Below are positions 1 to 5,390 of a stretch of DNA of 6,427 nt, one piece after another. The DNA comes from Bacteroidales bacterium (GTDB lineage Bacteria > Bacteroidota > Bacteroidia > Bacteroidales > UBA7960), in the NCBI GenBank assembly GCA_007130545.1, contig SLSG01000118.1, forward strand, positions 1-6,427, written 5' to 3'. Position 1 is the stretch's first letter. The number at the start of each line of letters is the position of its first letter. Made by a program: the position numbers and the translations under genes. The notes under the pieces are model-generated. The model worked only from the letters and a program-made list of their open reading frames with translations, was not told the DNA's origin and searched no databases.

Positions 1-1030
1 GGGCGATCTCGGGGAGCAGGTAGAGTACCTGCTGGCCTTTTTCAAGCGTTTCGCGGATGAGGCGGATGTACAACTCGGTCTTGCCGCTGGAAGTGACCCC
101 GTGCAACAGGACCACTTTGTGCGATAAAAACCCCTGGCTGACCGCATCGTAGGCTTGTTGCTGGAATTCGTTGAACCGTATTTTGTCAGGGGCTGCGTCC
201 AGATGGGTAAACCGGCTTTTTTGTTTCTGGCTAAGTTCGAAAATGCCCTTCTTAAGCAGGGCTTGAAAGGCCGCCTGGCCGCCTTCCACACTGTTCACCA
301 GGGCAGGCTGTGTGACTTCTTTTTGAGCTGAACCCAAATGCCCGGACAGTTTCAGGTAAGACATCAGCAATTCAAGTTGCCGCGGCGCACGCTTTTCAAG
401 CTGGTCGAACACCTCCCGCAGGTTGTCCCCGATCTCCAGGCCGGGCGCAAGCGACACGATGTTTTCCGTCTTCGGACGCCAGGGGTCCTCCAGGTCTTCC
501 TTCAGCAGTATCAGGCCTTTCTCAAGCATGGTTTTGACCAGGGGAAGCACCCGGATTCCTCCGGCGACCACCGACGCCTCGCCCATGGTCAGCTGTTTCT
601 TGTTGGCCAGGGCATCCAGCAGGGCGTGCTCGTTTTCGTTGAGGGCTTCTTCCACCGCACCGGCGTCCGGGTGCATGACGATGCGGGTCTCCCCGGCCAG
701 TTTCATGGCCGGCGGCAGGGCGGCCTGCATCACCTCTCCCTCGCTGCACATATAATAGTCTGACAGCCACTCCCAGAAACGGAACTGCATGGGGGTGACC
801 ACCGGTGTTTTGTCGAGCAGCGAATCGATGTAACGCGCCTGGAAAGTTTTAGGGGGCTCGGTATGGATCTTTTTTACGAGTCCGGCATACACCTTATTGC
901 GTCCGAATGGCACAACGGCACGCTGGCCCAGCTGTATCTCCCCGTCCAATGACCTGGGAACACGGTAGGTGAAGGTCCCCTTCATGGGAAGCGGCAATAA
1001 GATATCAGCAAAAAAAGTGGGCCGCTCCAT
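1..1030 (-). CDS. priA: PriA, primosomal replication-restart helicase (N-terminal 343 residues; C-terminus beyond the window)
   Basis: PriA is a cytoplasmic 3'-5' superfamily 2 DNA helicase that recognises stalled forks and reloads the replicative helicase. The frame has no stop from the ATG at 1030 to the left edge. Residues 1-105 match the PriA 3'-DNA-binding domain, with FADILLPLPMKGTFTYRVP near the start, a G-rich strand at 35-50 and the DYYMCSEGEVMQAALP block at 91-106. A winged-helix-like middle section follows. Residues 311-319 are GVTSSGKTE, the PriA Walker A motif (K317), followed by YLLPEIA at 337-343 (motif Ia). The family is usually about 730-830 residues, so the rest of the helicase core and its zinc-binding region lie outside. 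The start is 21 bp after the pfkA stop, in the same frame, with no evident Shine-Dalgarno, so a pfkA-priA transcript is likely. Identity is very secure; co-transcription is inferred. Confidence 0.95.
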   Translation of the reverse strand, partial: MERPTFFADILLPLPMKGTFTYRVPRSLDGEIQLGQRAVVPFGRNKVYAGLVKKIHTEPPKTFQARYIDSLLDKTPVVTPMQFRFWEWLSDYYMCSEGEVMQAALPPAMKLAGETRIVMHPDAGAVEEALNENEHALLDALANKKQLTMGEASVVAGGIRVLPLVKTMLEKGLILLKEDLEDPWRPKTENIVSLAPGLEIGDNLREVFDQLEKRAPRQLELLMSYLKLSGHLGSAQKEVTQPALVNSVEGGQAAFQALLKKGIFELSQKQKSRFTHLDAAPDKIRFNEFQQQAYDAVSQGFLSHKVVLLHGVTSSGKTELYIRLIRETLEKGQQVLYLLPEIA

Positions 1031-1033
1031 ACT

Positions 1034-1063
1034 TACTTAGTCACCCATTACTTAGTCACCCAT
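1034..1063. repeat. Perfect 15-bp tandem duplication across the pfkA stop codon
   Basis: The + strand unit tacttagtcacccat occurs twice back to back, at 1034-1048 and 1049-1063, with no mismatch. On the coding strand each unit reads ATG GGT GAC TAA GTA. The first copy encodes the last three residues of PfkA (MGD) and its stop. The second copy repeats MGD and TAA in the same frame, just before the priA start. Fifteen bases is five codons, so frame is preserved. This looks like a recent slippage or tandem-duplication event. A role in separating the two genes is only a possibility. Confidence 0.97.
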
Positions 1064-2149
1064 GCAAATGCCGATGCCCCTGGCGGCCTGTACGAGGTCT
1101 GATTCCGGGTCTACATAATTGTAGTGGGCGATGGCTTCATGAAAGGGAACCGCCACGATGTTGGGATGGCGGTAGGCGACCATTTTGCCATACTCCTGCG
1201 AAAGGACCATCTCAAAGGCCTTGTAGCCAAACTGTGTGGCCAGCACACGGTCGTAGGCGATGGGCGTACCCCCGCGCTGCAAGTGTCCCAGCACGGTTTC
1301 CCGCATATCGGTCTCCAGTCCGGCTTCCTTCAGCTCATGGATCAGCTTGGAGGCCACGCCGCCCAGCCTGACGTTCTTATAGCCTACCTCGTTGCTTTCC
1401 TGGTACTGGGCTTCCCCGCCAACGGGTTTTGCCCCCTCGGCGATGACGATGATGGCATAGCCCCGGCCACGGTGAAAGCGGGAGTAGATCTTTTCCATGA
1501 TTTTGCTGGTGTCGTATGGGATCTCAGGGATCAGGCATACATCGGCCCCGCCGGCCACGGCAGAGTGCAGCGCGATCCAGCCTGCGTCCCTTCCCATGAC
1601 TTCCAGGACAAAGACCCGGTTGTGGCTGGCAGCCGTGGTCACCAGCTTGTCCACCGCCGTGGTGGCCTCCTGCACGGCCGTTTGGAATCCGAAGGTGAAG
1701 TCCGTCGCCGAAAGGTCGTTGTCGATGGTTTTGGGTACCCCGATGATATTCAACCCCTTTTCGAACAGTCTTTGAGAGATGGCCTGGGAGCCGTCTCCCC
1801 CGATGTTGACCACCGCTTCCACCCCCAGGTACTGCAGGCGGCGAAGCATCTCGTCAGAACGGTCGGCGCTGTCCCATTTACCCTCCGGGGTCTTGATGGG
1901 CCATGCGAACGGGCCGCCCTTGTTGGTGGTGCCGATGATGGTGCCGCCGCGGATATGGATCCCGGCCACCTCTTTTTCATTCAGCACCACGATTTCATTG
2001 GGCTCGTTCAACACACCGTCAAAGGCGTTTATGCTGCCCACCACCTCCCAGTCGCGTTCGCGGGAGGCTCGCAATACAATGGCCCGGATGACCGCATTCA
2101 GTCCCGGGCAATCACCACCACCGGTGGCTACCAATACTCTTTTTCTCAT
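1052..2149 (-). CDS. pfkA: 6-phosphofructokinase (PfkA family, G104/K124-type active site)
   Basis: It phosphorylates fructose 6-phosphate to fructose 1,6-bisphosphate, the committed step of glycolysis, in the cytoplasm. The 365 residues carry the family motifs in order: GGGDCPGLNAVIR at 10-22 (phosphoryl-donor loop), RGGTIIGTTNKGG at 67-79, GGDGS at 117-121, PKTIDND at 139-145 with the catalytic base D143, MGRDAGWIAL at 185-194, PEIP at 208-211 and HLQRGGTP at 289-296. Length and motifs fit the longer group sometimes called mixed-substrate or group III PFK rather than the 320-residue E. coli PfkA. G120 sits where ATP-using enzymes have Gly104 (E. coli numbering). K140 sits where PPi-using enzymes have Lys124. 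The donor, ATP or PPi, is therefore not settled; the Gly favours ATP. No Shine-Dalgarno precedes the ATG. A likely promoter and palindrome lie just upstream, and priA follows 21 bp downstream. Confidence 0.95.
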   Translation of the reverse strand: MRKRVLVATGGGDCPGLNAVIRAIVLRASRERDWEVVGSINAFDGVLNEPNEIVVLNEKEVAGIHIRGGTIIGTTNKGGPFAWPIKTPEGKWDSADRSDEMLRRLQYLGVEAVVNIGGDGSQAISQRLFEKGLNIIGVPKTIDNDLSATDFTFGFQTAVQEATTAVDKLVTTAASHNRVFVLEVMGRDAGWIALHSAVAGGADVCLIPEIPYDTSKIMEKIYSRFHRGRGYAIIVIAEGAKPVGGEAQYQESNEVGYKNVRLGGVASKLIHELKEAGLETDMRETVLGHLQRGGTPIAYDRVLATQFGYKAFEMVLSQEYGKMVAYRHPNIVAVPFHEAIAHYNYVDPESDLVQAARGIGICMGD

Positions 2150-2164
2150 ATAATGAATTTAAAG

Positions 2165-2188
2165 CTTTGTTGTCGGAAGTCAACAAAG
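2165..2188. promoter_or_regulatory. Operator-like inverted repeat over the predicted pfkA transcription start
   Basis: CTTTGTTG (2165-2172) and CAACAAAG (2181-2188) are perfect 8-bp inverted arms around an 8-bp spacer. The right arm overlaps the predicted -7 element, and the expected transcription start falls within the spacer. A transcript started there would lack one arm, so a DNA site for a dimeric regulator is more natural than an RNA hairpin. In read-through RNA from the upstream methyltransferase gene the hairpin could form, but no U-tract follows it, so it is not an intrinsic terminator. The repeat is seen directly; the operator role is inferred. Confidence 0.5.
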
Positions 2189-2214
2189 ATACGCATTAAT
2201 GCGCGAACTTGAAA
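2184..2214 (-). promoter_or_regulatory. Putative Bacteroidota-type promoter of pfkA
   Basis: On the minus strand TATCTTTG (2191-2184) matches the Bacteroidota -7 consensus TAnnTTTG exactly. TTTC (2214-2211), one base off the TTTG -33 element, lies 19 bp upstream, the usual spacing. Predicted transcription starts near 2178, giving a leader of about 28 nt before the ATG at 2149. The whole element sits in the 69-bp gap after the methyltransferase gene, so pfkA can be expressed separately from it. Confidence 0.5.
2192..2203. repeat. 12-bp perfect palindrome in the pfkA promoter spacer
   Basis: CGCATTAATGCG is a perfect 12-bp palindrome lying between the putative -33 and -7 elements of the pfkA promoter. 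It could bind a regulator, but a palindrome this short can also occur by chance. It is directly visible; its function is unknown. Confidence 0.4.
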
Positions 2215-2218
2215 GTGC

Positions 2219-3409
2219 TTAGGGCAAGCGCGGGCGCTTCGGACGGGTGCTGGTCACATGTTCCTTGTGGGTGCCGGCAAACAATTCGTATACCACGAAA
2301 AGGCATTCCAGCGGACCGTTGAAGACTTTGTGCCTGGCCTTTGGCTTCAGTCCGACGTTCCTGACCCCATTCAGCTCCTGGCTGATGATCCCGGCATGGA
2401 ACCCCTGGTAGTGCTGTTTGAAAGTGTCACCGATCCTTTTGTAGAATTCGGCCACATTGTCCTGACGTATCCGGTGCCCGTAAGGGGGGTTCATCACCAG
2501 CCACCCGCCTCCGGGGGGAGGGGTGAAGGCGAAGAAGTCGTTGCGCTGCACGGTGACGGGTCCGAGGAACCCTGCATTCATCACATTCTGCCTTGCCGTG
2601 TCCAGCCCCTTTACATTGACATCGCTGGCCAGGATACTCGCCTTGACGGGCTGTTGCTGCTGGCGCGCCTCTTCCAGCAATCTCGGGTGCAGATCCTGGT
2701 CAAAGTCCTTCCAGAAATGAAAGCCAAAGGTCTTCCGCATGGAGCCCGGTGCCATGTTTGCGGCCAGCATGGCAGCCTCAACTGCGATGGTCCCACTGCC
2801 ACACATGGGGTCGATGAAATTGCTCCGCCGGTCCCAGCCCGAGAGCAGTACCAGTCCCGCCGACAGGGATTCGTTCAATGGGGCGGTCAGTCCGTCTCTC
2901 CGGTAGCCGCGCTTGAACAGGGGATCCCCGCTGCTGTCGAGCGATACCACACAATGGTCGTTGTTTACAAATACATGGATGCGCACCTCGGCGTCCCGGG
3001 TGTGCACGCTGGGCCGTACACCCGTTTTGTCCCGGAAGTGGTCCACGATGCCGTCCTTGGTAAGCTGGCCCAGAAACATTGTGTTTTGGAACAGCTCCGA
3101 ACGGTGGGCCACCGGCACCACCGATATGACCCTTTCCGCACCGAAAAGCCGGTCCCACTCCACAACGCGCATCTGCTCGTAAAACTCCTCCTTGCCTGAA
3201 AAATGAAAGCTGTGCACCTCGCGAAGGATACTGAGGGCTGTGCGGGACCACAGGTTGGCCTTTACGATGGTCTCCTGGTTGCCTTGAAATCTGACTGCCC
3301 TGCGCATGGGGACGACCTCTGCGGCACCCAGCTCCGTGAGCTCCGATGCCAGCACGCCCTCCAGTCCGGAAAAACATTTGGCTGTCAACTGATATTCTGA
3401 ACGCTCCAA
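2219..3409 (-). CDS. THUMP-domain class I SAM-dependent rRNA guanine-N2 methyltransferase (RlmL/YpsC-type)
   Basis: It probably methylates the exocyclic N2 of a guanine in 23S rRNA using S-adenosylmethionine, as the N-terminal half of E. coli RlmL does (m2G2445); the target base here is inferred from the family. The 396 residues begin with the family-typical YQLTAKCFSGLEGVLASEL (6-24). A THUMP RNA-binding domain follows at roughly 50-160, then the linker segment FKRGYRRDGLTAPLNESLSA (165-184). The Rossmann-like methyltransferase domain has DPMCGSGT at 200-207 (SAM-binding motif I), ASDVNVKGLDTARQN at 261-275 and the catalytic NPPYG at 307-311. It lacks the second RlmK methyltransferase of enterobacterial RlmKL. 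The tail is basic (RPKRPRLP). The start is TTG: the next in-frame upstream triplets contain no start before a stop, the first internal ATG would remove the conserved N-terminus, and a strong Shine-Dalgarno precedes it. It lies 17 bp after hutI. Confidence 0.93.
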   Translation of the reverse strand: MERSEYQLTAKCFSGLEGVLASELTELGAAEVVPMRRAVRFQGNQETIVKANLWSRTALSILREVHSFHFSGKEEFYEQMRVVEWDRLFGAERVISVVPVAHRSELFQNTMFLGQLTKDGIVDHFRDKTGVRPSVHTRDAEVRIHVFVNNDHCVVSLDSSGDPLFKRGYRRDGLTAPLNESLSAGLVLLSGWDRRSNFIDPMCGSGTIAVEAAMLAANMAPGSMRKTFGFHFWKDFDQDLHPRLLEEARQQQQPVKASILASDVNVKGLDTARQNVMNAGFLGPVTVQRNDFFAFTPPPGGGWLVMNPPYGHRIRQDNVAEFYKRIGDTFKQHYQGFHAGIISQELNGVRNVGLKPKARHKVFNGPLECLFVVYELFAGTHKEHVTSTRPKRPRLP

Positions 3410-3414
3410 TGGGA

Positions 3415-3420
3415 CCCCCT
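3415..3420 (-). promoter_or_regulatory. Shine-Dalgarno supporting the TTG start of the methyltransferase
   Basis: On the minus strand AGGGGG lies 5 nt before the TTG at 3409. The other starts in this window have no clear purine-rich ribosome-binding site at this distance. A strong site next to a weak start codon supports TTG as the true start. Confidence 0.6.
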
Positions 3421-3426
3421 TTTTAT

Positions 3427-4686
3427 TTACTGGATCTTACCCTCTATAATCACGGTTTCCACCTTGTTGCTCCCGTAGGCATAAGGCAAAAAGGAATAGG
3501 TGGGAACCCGCTTGGTAATGAATAAATTGGCCTTCTTGCCCACGGCAATGCTTCCAAGGCTTTCCTGCACCCCCATGGCATAGGCCCCGTTGATGGTGAC
3601 GGCATTGATCACCTCTTCGGGAAGCATGCGCAGCAGAATGGAGCCCATCGACATGATGAGCTGCATATTCCCTGAAGGAGAGGATCCCGGGTTGTAGTCA
3701 CTGGCCAGTGCCAGGGGCAGGCCCGCGTCGATCATCTTCCGTGCCGGGGGTTGCTCCATGCCCAAAAAGAACGCCGCCCCCGGCAACAGGGTTGGCATGG
3801 TGTGGCTGTCGAGCAGGGCCCGGATCTCCTCCTCTCCGGTAAATTCCAGGTGGTCGACCGACAATGCCCCGTATTTGACCCCCACCTGTATGCCGCCCGA
3901 AAAAGCGAGTTCGTTGGCGTGGATCTTGGGCTGGAGGCCATGCTTGACCCCTGCCATCAGGATCCGGTCGGTCTCTTCTTCGGTGAAGAACCCCTTGTCG
4001 CAGAACACATCGATAAAGTCTGCCAGTTCCTCTCCGGCTACCGCAGGGATCATCTCGTTGATGACCAGGTCCACATAGGCTCCCTGGTCCCGCTTGTATT
4101 CGGCAGGGATGGCGTGGGCGCCCAGGAAGGTGGCCTTGATTGTAATCGGACTGAATTCCTTGAGTCTGCGGACGACCCGCAGCATTTTCAGCTCGCTTTC
4201 GGTGGTGAGCCCGTAACCGCTTTTAATCTCGACCGCCCCGGTACCGAGCATCTTGATCTCCTCCAGGCGCACCATAGCCTGCTCGATCAGCTCACGCTCG
4301 CTGGCTTCCTGCAGGCGTTTGGCGGAATTCAAAATGCCGCCCCCGCGCCTGGCGATCTCCTCATAAGACAGTCCGCGGATCTTGTCGTTGTACTCAATCT
4401 CCCGGCTTCCGGCGTACACAATGTGGGTATGCGAATCACAAAAGCTTGGGAAGACCATCTTCCCGGTGGCATCGATTTCAATAACACCGGGATGGTTGGC
4501 CTTTTTGAGGAACTCTCCCTGGGCAAACTCCGCCATGGTGCCAAACCCGGTGATCTTCCCGTCTTCAATAAACAGAAAAGCGTTTTTTATCGTCGGAAGC
4601 ATCGCCATATCCGCCCCTTTAACCATGGTACGCGGGGCTTTCTCAACCTGAATCAGTTCCTTGATGTTCCGGATAAAAATGGTCAT
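3427..4686 (-). CDS. hutI: Imidazolonepropionase (HutI)
   Basis: HutI hydrolyses 4-imidazolone-5-propanoate to N-formimino-L-glutamate, the third step of histidine degradation to glutamate, in the cytoplasm. It is a metal-dependent amidohydrolase with a TIM-barrel fold. The 419 residues match the family's usual length of about 400-420. Visible signatures are DSHTHIVYAGSRE (84-96) with metal ligands H86 and H88, ARRGGGI (112-118), EIKSGYGL (153-160), TFLGAHAIP (186-194), IDVFCDKGFF (225-234), IHANEL (255-260) with metal ligand H256, SVDHLE (276-281) and ALASDYNPGSS (326-336) with metal ligand D330. No key residue is missing. The gene starts 7 bp after the SPOR lipoprotein gene and ends 17 bp before the methyltransferase, so they probably share a transcript. 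No hutH, hutU, hutG or ftcD is visible, so the rest of the pathway must be elsewhere. Identity is very secure. Confidence 0.96.
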   Translation of the reverse strand: MTIFIRNIKELIQVEKAPRTMVKGADMAMLPTIKNAFLFIEDGKITGFGTMAEFAQGEFLKKANHPGVIEIDATGKMVFPSFCDSHTHIVYAGSREIEYNDKIRGLSYEEIARRGGGILNSAKRLQEASERELIEQAMVRLEEIKMLGTGAVEIKSGYGLTTESELKMLRVVRRLKEFSPITIKATFLGAHAIPAEYKRDQGAYVDLVINEMIPAVAGEELADFIDVFCDKGFFTEEETDRILMAGVKHGLQPKIHANELAFSGGIQVGVKYGALSVDHLEFTGEEEIRALLDSHTMPTLLPGAAFFLGMEQPPARKMIDAGLPLALASDYNPGSSPSGNMQLIMSMGSILLRMLPEEVINAVTINGAYAMGVQESLGSIAVGKKANLFITKRVPTYSFLPYAYGSNKVETVIIEGKIQ

Positions 4687-4693
4687 GGGAAAA

Positions 4694-5134
4694 TTACCTT
4701 TGACGGATCAGCAACCAGGCATCGTGGTATTCGGGGTAGTTGGTCCGAATCTGGTGCACGCGTACCCTGGCTTCGCTTTCACTGGTGTAGGAGTTGACGC
4801 ATACCCGGTTCATCCCGGTTTCGGACTTCAGGATGATGGGTGTGAATCCCTGGTTGGTAAGGATGGTGCGGGCCCGGTTGGCATTTTCGATCATGCTGTA
4901 GCTTCCGACAATGACAAAAAACTCATGGCCGGTTTGTTCTTCGGGCCGCTCAAAGGTAAAACGCTCCGTGCGGGCCGGGATCTCGGCAATGACTTCCGGT
5001 TCCGGGCGGGGCTCTTCGACCACCTCCTGGACAGGCGGCGGGGGCTCGGCAACGGTCATGCGCTTGGACTTACAGGATGGCAGCACGAAAAAGGCGGCCA
5101 GCAGGACGATAAGGGCAATTCTCATGTGGGTCAT
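4694..5134 (-). CDS. Small SPOR-domain lipoprotein
   Basis: This is a 146-residue envelope protein. A short signal peptide (IALIVLLAAFFVLPSC, 6-21) ends in a lipobox-like LPSC with C21 as the lipidated cysteine. Next comes a Pro/Glu-rich linker (PPPPVQEVVEEPRPEPE, 31-47) that would span the periplasm. A SPOR domain at 71-143 begins FFVIVGSYSMIENANRA and continues through a GFTPIIL strand and an MNRVCVNSY strand. SPOR domains bind glycan strands stripped of stem peptides, usually at division or growth sites, so a cell-wall role is inferred. Residues after the Cys are basic (KSKR) rather than the acidic signal linked to surface export in some Bacteroidota, so a periplasm-facing anchor is favoured. 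ATG at 5134 gives MTHM; the ATG at 5125 (M4) is an equally good start. It heads the cluster with hutI. The exact function is not recognised. Confidence 0.88.
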   Translation of the reverse strand: MTHMRIALIVLLAAFFVLPSCKSKRMTVAEPPPPVQEVVEEPRPEPEVIAEIPARTERFTFERPEEQTGHEFFVIVGSYSMIENANRARTILTNQGFTPIILKSETGMNRVCVNSYTSESEARVRVHQIRTNYPEYHDAWLLIRQR

Positions 5135-5168
5135 AGAACAAGGGTTTTAGGTGATGATTCGGTTGATT

Positions 5169-5187
5169 GACAGACCCCAGTTCTGTC
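5169..5187. repeat. 6-bp inverted repeat in the probable leader of the SPOR-hutI transcript
   Basis: GACAGA (5169-5174) and TCTGTC (5182-5187) are perfect inverted arms around a 7-nt loop. If transcription starts near 5196, the leader would carry this small hairpin about 35 nt before the ATG. No known riboswitch or leader class is recognised, and a 6-bp stem may be incidental. Confidence 0.3.
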
Positions 5188-5201
5188 TGCCTCAAGGTAG
5201 A

Positions 5202-5209
5202 CAAAATTA
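5202..5209 (-). promoter_or_regulatory. Possible -7 promoter element for the SPOR lipoprotein-hutI-methyltransferase cluster
   Basis: On the minus strand TAATTTTG (5209-5202) fits the Bacteroidota -7 consensus TAnnTTTG and lies between the terminator and the first gene of the cluster. No convincing TTTG -33 element is seen 19-21 bp upstream. It is supported mainly by position: a promoter is expected here because a strong terminator closes the upstream unit. Confidence 0.35.
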
Positions 5210-5263
5210 AGGGTTTTTTGTTCATAAGAACCATGGTGTCTGTGCCTTTATTGTGCATGGGGG

Positions 5264-5306
5264 AAAAATTCAGCCCCGGCGGGGTCCTTGGGACCCGCCG
5301 GGGCTG
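5264..5306 (-). terminator. Strong intrinsic terminator after the subtilase gene
   Basis: The arms at 5271-5287 and 5291-5306 pair over 16 bp with one bulged base, and the GC-rich stem is closed by a 3-nt loop. On the minus strand the stem is followed by AA and then five T residues (5268-5264), giving the U-tract of a Rho-independent terminator. On the plus strand no T-run follows, so it acts on transcripts from the subtilase gene. It separates that gene from the SPOR-hutI cluster. The stem ends about 63 bp after the subtilase stop. Confidence 0.92.
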
Positions 5307-5330
5307 TTAAGTGAGTGGTATAAAACCTTT

Positions 5331-5390
5331 TAACAGGTGGTTGTCGCAATAATCAGGTGATCGTCTCGATTAGTAGGTGACCGTCACGAT
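5331..5390. repeat. Three tandem degenerate 20-bp repeats spanning the subtilase stop codon
   Basis: Three abutting 20-mers start at 5331 (taacaggtggttgtcgcaat), 5351 (aatcaggtgatcgtctcgat) and 5371 (tagtaggtgaccgtcacgat). By hand count they agree at 14/20 (first and second), 15/20 (second and third) and 13/20 (first and third) positions. The third copy encodes the last residues IVTVTY of the protease. Read on the coding strand, the other two copies would encode IETIT and IATTTC, each followed by a stop, but in different frames because 20 is not a multiple of 3. This looks like an old tandem duplication of the gene's 3' end. A role as a binding site is unproven. Confidence 0.75.

Noticed and set aside
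338..770. Several open frames (both strands) inside priA
   Set aside because: The minus-strand frame from 1030 to the edge contains the PriA signatures, including the Walker A motif, and is uninterrupted. The others are shadows.
1124..2212. Long plus-strand open frame (about 362 codons) opposite pfkA
   Set aside because: It is fully antisense to a gene with all its family motifs. The translation has no recognisable domain, and the openness reflects GC-rich third positions.
2258..3199. Long plus-strand open frame opposite the methyltransferase gene
   Set aside because: It is a shadow of a well-supported gene and its translation shows no motif.
3751..4797. Plus-strand open frame of about 348 codons opposite hutI and the SPOR gene
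   Set aside because: It is antisense to hutI and runs across the hutI-SPOR gene boundary, with no recognisable domain or ribosome site.
5070..5258. 62-codon minus-strand frame starting MHNKGTD upstream of the SPOR gene
   Set aside because: It overlaps the start of the SPOR lipoprotein in another frame, resembles nothing known and would cover the probable promoter. It is most likely chance.
5264..5306. Large GC-rich hairpin as a riboswitch, mobile-element end or attachment site
   Set aside because: The long near-perfect stem, 3-nt loop and T-run on the minus strand just after a gene end are fully explained by an intrinsic terminator.
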